This document shows positions 5,473 through 7,486 of a stretch of 7,486 bases of DNA, in pieces; position 1 is the stretch's first letter; every line of letters starts with the position of its first letter. The notes below the pieces were generated by a model. The model was given only the letters and a program-made list of their open reading frames with translations, had not been told where the DNA came from and ran no database searches. The translations under genes were made by a program, and so were the position numbers. Where the stretch lies: positions 1 through 7,486 of the forward strand of contig CAYIJI010000045.1 in assembly GCA_964363695.1 (NCBI GenBank), read 5' to 3'. The stretch is from JAMCZZ01 sp964363695 (GTDB lineage Bacteria > Patescibacteriota > UBA1384 > XYA2-FULL-43-10 > 1-14-0-10-43-13).

Positions 5473-5952
5473 ATGACAAAAAAAGAAAAACGCGAAGACA
5501 ATTCTAAATCAGAAGAGCTTGAAAACAAGATCGGAGAGCTTACATCCGGCTGGCAAAGAACCCAAGCTGATTTTATGAATTATAAAAAACAGGTCAATGA
5601 GGAGAAAGTAAAATTCTGCAAAACTGCAAATGCTAATCTGGTTTACGAGCTTCTCCCTGTTTTAGATAATTTTCAGTTAGCAGCCAAACATATTCCAGAA
5701 AATTTGGAAAACGATAATTGGGCACAGGGCATCAAGCAAATTGAAAAACAATTCGAAGATATTTTGATCTCCATCGGGTTGGAACGAATTCAATCCGTAG
5801 GCGAACGCTTCAACCCCGAATTTCATGAGGCAGTTGAAGAAGTGGAATCCGAGAAGCCTGAGGGAGAAATTGTTGAAGAAGTCTTAGCTGGATACAAATT
5901 CGATGGTGATATATTACGACCTTCAAAGGTAAAAGTATCGAAGAGTAAATAA
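5473..5952 (+). CDS. grpE: GrpE, nucleotide exchange factor of DnaK
   Basis: From the ATG at 5473 the protein has 159 residues, within the range for a short GrpE. Residues 1-12 are charged and disordered, about 13-60 form the long dimerising coiled coil (EELENKIGELTSGWQRTQAD), and about 105-157 form the C-terminal beta domain with the family signature: VGERFNPEFHEAVEEV (109-124) and EEVLAGYKFDGDILRPSKVKV (135-155). GrpE releases ADP from DnaK in the chaperone cycle. The frame is open upstream to 5410, but that extension would overlap the candidate promoter and does not look like GrpE, so the later ATG is preferred; AAAGGG lies nine bases upstream as a weak ribosome site. No dnaK, dnaJ or hrcA follows; the next gene has its own promoter. 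Confidence 0.93.
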   Translation: MTKKEKREDNSKSEELENKIGELTSGWQRTQADFMNYKKQVNEEKVKFCKTANANLVYELLPVLDNFQLAAKHIPENLENDNWAQGIKQIEKQFEDILISIGLERIQSVGERFNPEFHEAVEEVESEKPEGEIVEEVLAGYKFDGDILRPSKVKVSKSK

Positions 5953-5981
5953 CCACAATTGTAACTATCCATATTAAATTA

Positions 5982-5990
5982 TGCTATAAT
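5982..5990 (+). promoter_or_regulatory. Extended -10 promoter for a leaderless small gene
   Basis: TGCTATAAT is a perfect extended -10 (TGn plus TATAAT at 5985-5990). The ATG of the small gene begins at 5997, exactly where the transcript should start (seven bases after the last T of the hexamer). The mRNA should therefore be leaderless. There is no Shine-Dalgarno in the six bases between. No clear -35 is seen, as is usual when an extended -10 is present. It lies 30-38 bases after the grpE stop and separates the downstream cassette from grpE. Confidence 0.65.
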
Positions 5991-5996
5991 ACCATT

Positions 5997-6164
5997 ATGA
6001 GTAAAAACGCTTCAGTAAAATCAAATACTACAAAAAGGATTTATAATCCGGTAACAAGTTCTTATTATGCAATTAGAGCTAGATCTACTGTGGCTGGAAA
6101 TAAGGGAACAATAATTGGAAAATGGTCATCCAAACCAAAAACCACTAGTATTAAAAAGAAATAG
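5997..6164 (+). CDS. Small basic protein (55 aa), possible partner of the PIN protein
   Basis: The short reading frame begins MSKNASVKSNTTKRIYNPVT and ends SIKKK before TAG. It has 13 Lys/Arg and no Asp or Glu, so it is very basic, and it has an aromatic/glycine centre: YNPVTSSYYAIRARST (16-31), NKGTIIGKW (35-43). This suggests a small beta-type core with basic tails and binding to nucleic acid or to ribosomes, but I do not recognise a named family. Support for it being real is the perfect extended -10 promoter placed for a leaderless start on this ATG, and the 2-base gap to the PIN gene. Context fits the antitoxin position of a toxin-antitoxin pair, although most antitoxins are not so uniformly basic; a translation or RNA-binding role is equally possible. 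Confidence 0.7.
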   Translation: MSKNASVKSNTTKRIYNPVTSSYYAIRARSTVAGNKGTIIGKWSSKPKTTSIKKK

Positions 6165-6166
6165 TC

Positions 6167-6736
6167 ATGAAGGTGTATCTTGATTCTGTCATCTGGATTG
6201 ATTATGCGTGGGGACTGTACAACCACTCTGAAAAAATTAAGTATAAGTCCCAAAAAATCATAGAGGCAATAAAAGAAAAGAATATAGAGGTCATATATTC
6301 TCTTTTTTCTAATGTTGAAGTTTCAGCACATTTCCGAGATTGGATATTACTTCAAAAGGCAATAAAAGACGGATATAGCCACAGAGAATTTTCTAGGGTT
6401 AAGAAGAATTATAAATTAACAAAACGCAATAAGGAAAAAATTGAAAAGCTAACACAACAGATTTTCGACCAACTATGGGTTGAGCACGTAGACATGAAAA
6501 TGATGAGCGAAGAGCATTTTGAGGCTTTTAAAACATTGACATGGACATATCAAATTGATTCGATTGATGCCCTGCATAATATTGTGGCTAGAGAAAAGAG
6601 ATGCGATTACTTAATAACAAACGATGAAGATATGCGTTCGGGTATGAAACAATTTTTATCAGATATTAATGATCAACAATATGATGTGATTAGGCCGGAG
6701 GAGTTTATAAACTTATTGGACAAGAAACCATGTTAA
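6167..6736 (+). CDS. PIN-domain protein, probable ribonuclease
   Basis: The 189-residue protein shows the acidic pattern of PIN domains: Asp6 in VYLDS at the start, Glu51 in SNVEVSAH, Asp131/Asp134 in QIDSIDALHNIVA, and Asp153/Asp155 in LITNDEDM near the end. PIN domains are Mg2+-dependent RNases; they are the toxins of VapBC-type systems and also occur in rRNA maturation. A lysine-rich, mostly helical insert (about 65-105) makes it longer than a typical VapC toxin of about 130 residues. All the expected acidic residues are present, so it should be active. It starts two bases after the small basic gene and lacks its own Shine-Dalgarno, which implies coupled translation; it overlaps the next gene by seven bases. 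Family is confident, toxin role is inferred from context. Confidence 0.8.
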   Translation: MKVYLDSVIWIDYAWGLYNHSEKIKYKSQKIIEAIKEKNIEVIYSLFSNVEVSAHFRDWILLQKAIKDGYSHREFSRVKKNYKLTKRNKEKIEKLTQQIFDQLWVEHVDMKMMSEEHFEAFKTLTWTYQIDSIDALHNIVAREKRCDYLITNDEDMRSGMKQFLSDINDQQYDVIRPEEFINLLDKKPC

Positions 6737-7314
6737 TCGGCATTGATCTCGACGACGTGCTGGCGGAAACTTTTTTTGCTTTTGACCAGTTTCATAATTC
6801 AACATACGGCACTTCTTTCACCAAGGAGGATCATTTTACTTTTGATCTATCGAAATTTTGGAATGTTTCTCAAGAAGAAGCCAAAAGGCGGGTTAGGGAA
6901 TTTAATGCTTCGAAATATTCCTTGGAGATCAAACCGTTGCTGGGAGCCAAAGAAGCCCTCCTCGAATTATCGAAAGAGCATGAGATTAAGGTAATAACTT
7001 CGCGTTTGGAAGAAATTAGCGACAAAACCGAAAAGTGGCTCGAGGAGCACTATCCTGATCACGATTTTGAAGTACACTACGCCAACCATTACTATGGAAT
7101 TGAACATCAGAAAAAATCCGAAATCTGCCAGAATTTAGGAATCGATATTTTAATAGATGACTGCTTGGAGTATGCTCTCGAGTGCTCTTTGGAGGGGATA
7201 AAAGTCTTGCTCTTAGACAATCCATGGAACCAGAGAGGCAATTTGCCAGAAAATGTTACACGGGTAAGCGATTGGAATAATATTGTAACCCATATTAAAT
7301 CAATATCACTCTGA
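6730..7314 (+). CDS. HAD-superfamily hydrolase, 5'-nucleotidase-like
   Basis: The 194-residue protein carries the HAD motifs in order: motif I IGIDLDDVLAET (3-13, nucleophile Asp6 and Asp8), motif II VITSR (88-92), a lysine at KK128-129 for motif III, and motif IV DILIDDCLEYA (139-149, Asp143/Asp144). A small helical cap (about 15-70) follows motif I. This arrangement is that of the NT5C-like 5'(3')-deoxyribonucleotidase group, cytoplasmic enzymes that dephosphorylate nucleotides; the true substrate cannot be told from sequence. The ATG overlaps the end of the PIN gene by seven bases in another frame, so the small gene, PIN gene and this gene probably share one transcript. No Shine-Dalgarno is seen. 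A perfect 34-bp palindrome 34 bases after the TGA may end the transcript. Confidence 0.8.
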   Translation: MLIGIDLDDVLAETFFAFDQFHNSTYGTSFTKEDHFTFDLSKFWNVSQEEAKRRVREFNASKYSLEIKPLLGAKEALLELSKEHEIKVITSRLEEISDKTEKWLEEHYPDHDFEVHYANHYYGIEHQKKSEICQNLGIDILIDDCLEYALECSLEGIKVLLLDNPWNQRGNLPENVTRVSDWNNIVTHIKSISL

Positions 7315-7348
7315 ATAATATGTTCTAAGATTTTTCTTCCGATTTGTC

Positions 7349-7382
7349 CCTCACTTCAGCAAACTAGTTTGCTGAAGTGAGG
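7349..7382. terminator. Perfect 34-bp palindrome after the HAD gene, possible terminator
   Basis: CCTCACTTCAGCAAACT is followed by its exact reverse complement, centred on CT|AG at 7365/7366. RNA from the plus strand could fold into a stem of about 15 pairs with a four-base loop. The nearest T-rich tract (CAATTTTTGA) is about ten bases beyond the stem, further than in a standard intrinsic terminator. A transposon-end or dispersed-repeat origin is the main alternative. The rest of the window after it (7383-7486) holds no gene that I can support. Confidence 0.45.
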
Positions 7383-7486
7383 ATGATAATCAATTTTTGA
7401 GCGGGGCGTTTCTTATTTTATAGGATATTTTATATAATTTACTCACCTTACGCACCAAACATTAAAAAGTGTCATTTCGAGCCATT

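Noticed and set aside
6065..6253. Minus-strand open frame of 62 codons
   Set aside because: It is antisense to the small basic gene and the PIN start, which have better promoter and motif support.
6743..7225. Two further open frames inside the HAD gene (plus 6743-6994, minus 7016-7225)
   Set aside because: Both are out-of-frame shadows of a gene with all HAD motifs.
7461..7486. Start of a dispersed repeat at the window end (GTGTCATTTCGAGC)
   Set aside because: The wording resembles common intergenic repeats, but the window stops before it can be judged.

Overview
The window is AT-rich bacterial DNA read with the standard code (TGA is used as a stop in comEC and in the last gene). Genes are compact, intergenic spacers are full of degenerate repeats, ComEC is split into two genes, one gene appears to be read from a leaderless mRNA, and a PaaX/Cas2-like gene sits without any CRISPR. 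Together these suggest an uncultivated candidate-phyla-radiation (Patescibacteria) type genome. That placement is an inference from style, not from a marker gene.

Layout. Positions 1-5195 are almost entirely minus strand. In transcription order they hold comEC (3684-5195), a separate ComEC-type metallo-beta-lactamase gene (2761-3687, 4-nt overlap), yebC (1206-1934), ruvC (606-1133) and the 5' part of a galT-family gene (1-488) that runs off the window. This minus-strand block is interrupted by one plus-strand gene (2121-2672) for a winged-helix plus Cas2-like protein of the PaaX type. That gene is bracketed by two near-identical 40-bp palindromes with core ACGCGATCGC and outer arms TTTACTACAT/ATGTAGTAAA. 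Positions 5473-7314 are plus strand: grpE, then a tight three-gene cassette of a 55-residue, wholly basic small protein, a PIN-domain protein and a HAD-fold nucleotidase-like protein.

How the genes work together. YebC and RuvC are classical neighbours (translation/regulation and Holliday-junction resolution). ComEC and the MBL protein probably make one DNA-uptake channel from two polypeptides. GrpE is the DnaK nucleotide exchange factor, here without dnaK or dnaJ beside it. The small basic protein and the PIN protein are 2 nt apart behind a consensus extended -10 promoter placed so that the transcript starts at the ATG, an arrangement that suggests a toxin-antitoxin-like or RNA-processing module.

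The most unusual structure is the palindrome-bracketed PaaX/Cas2-like gene. It may be an autoregulated locus with operators on both sides, or a small mobile unit whose ends are themselves palindromes. A possibly related, decayed palindrome lies between comEC and grpE. Further perfect palindromes sit at the 3' end of yebC and after the last gene. The spacers around ruvC carry degenerate CAATTTTCA/AATGATAAATG repeats, one of which supplies the predicted start of ruvC.
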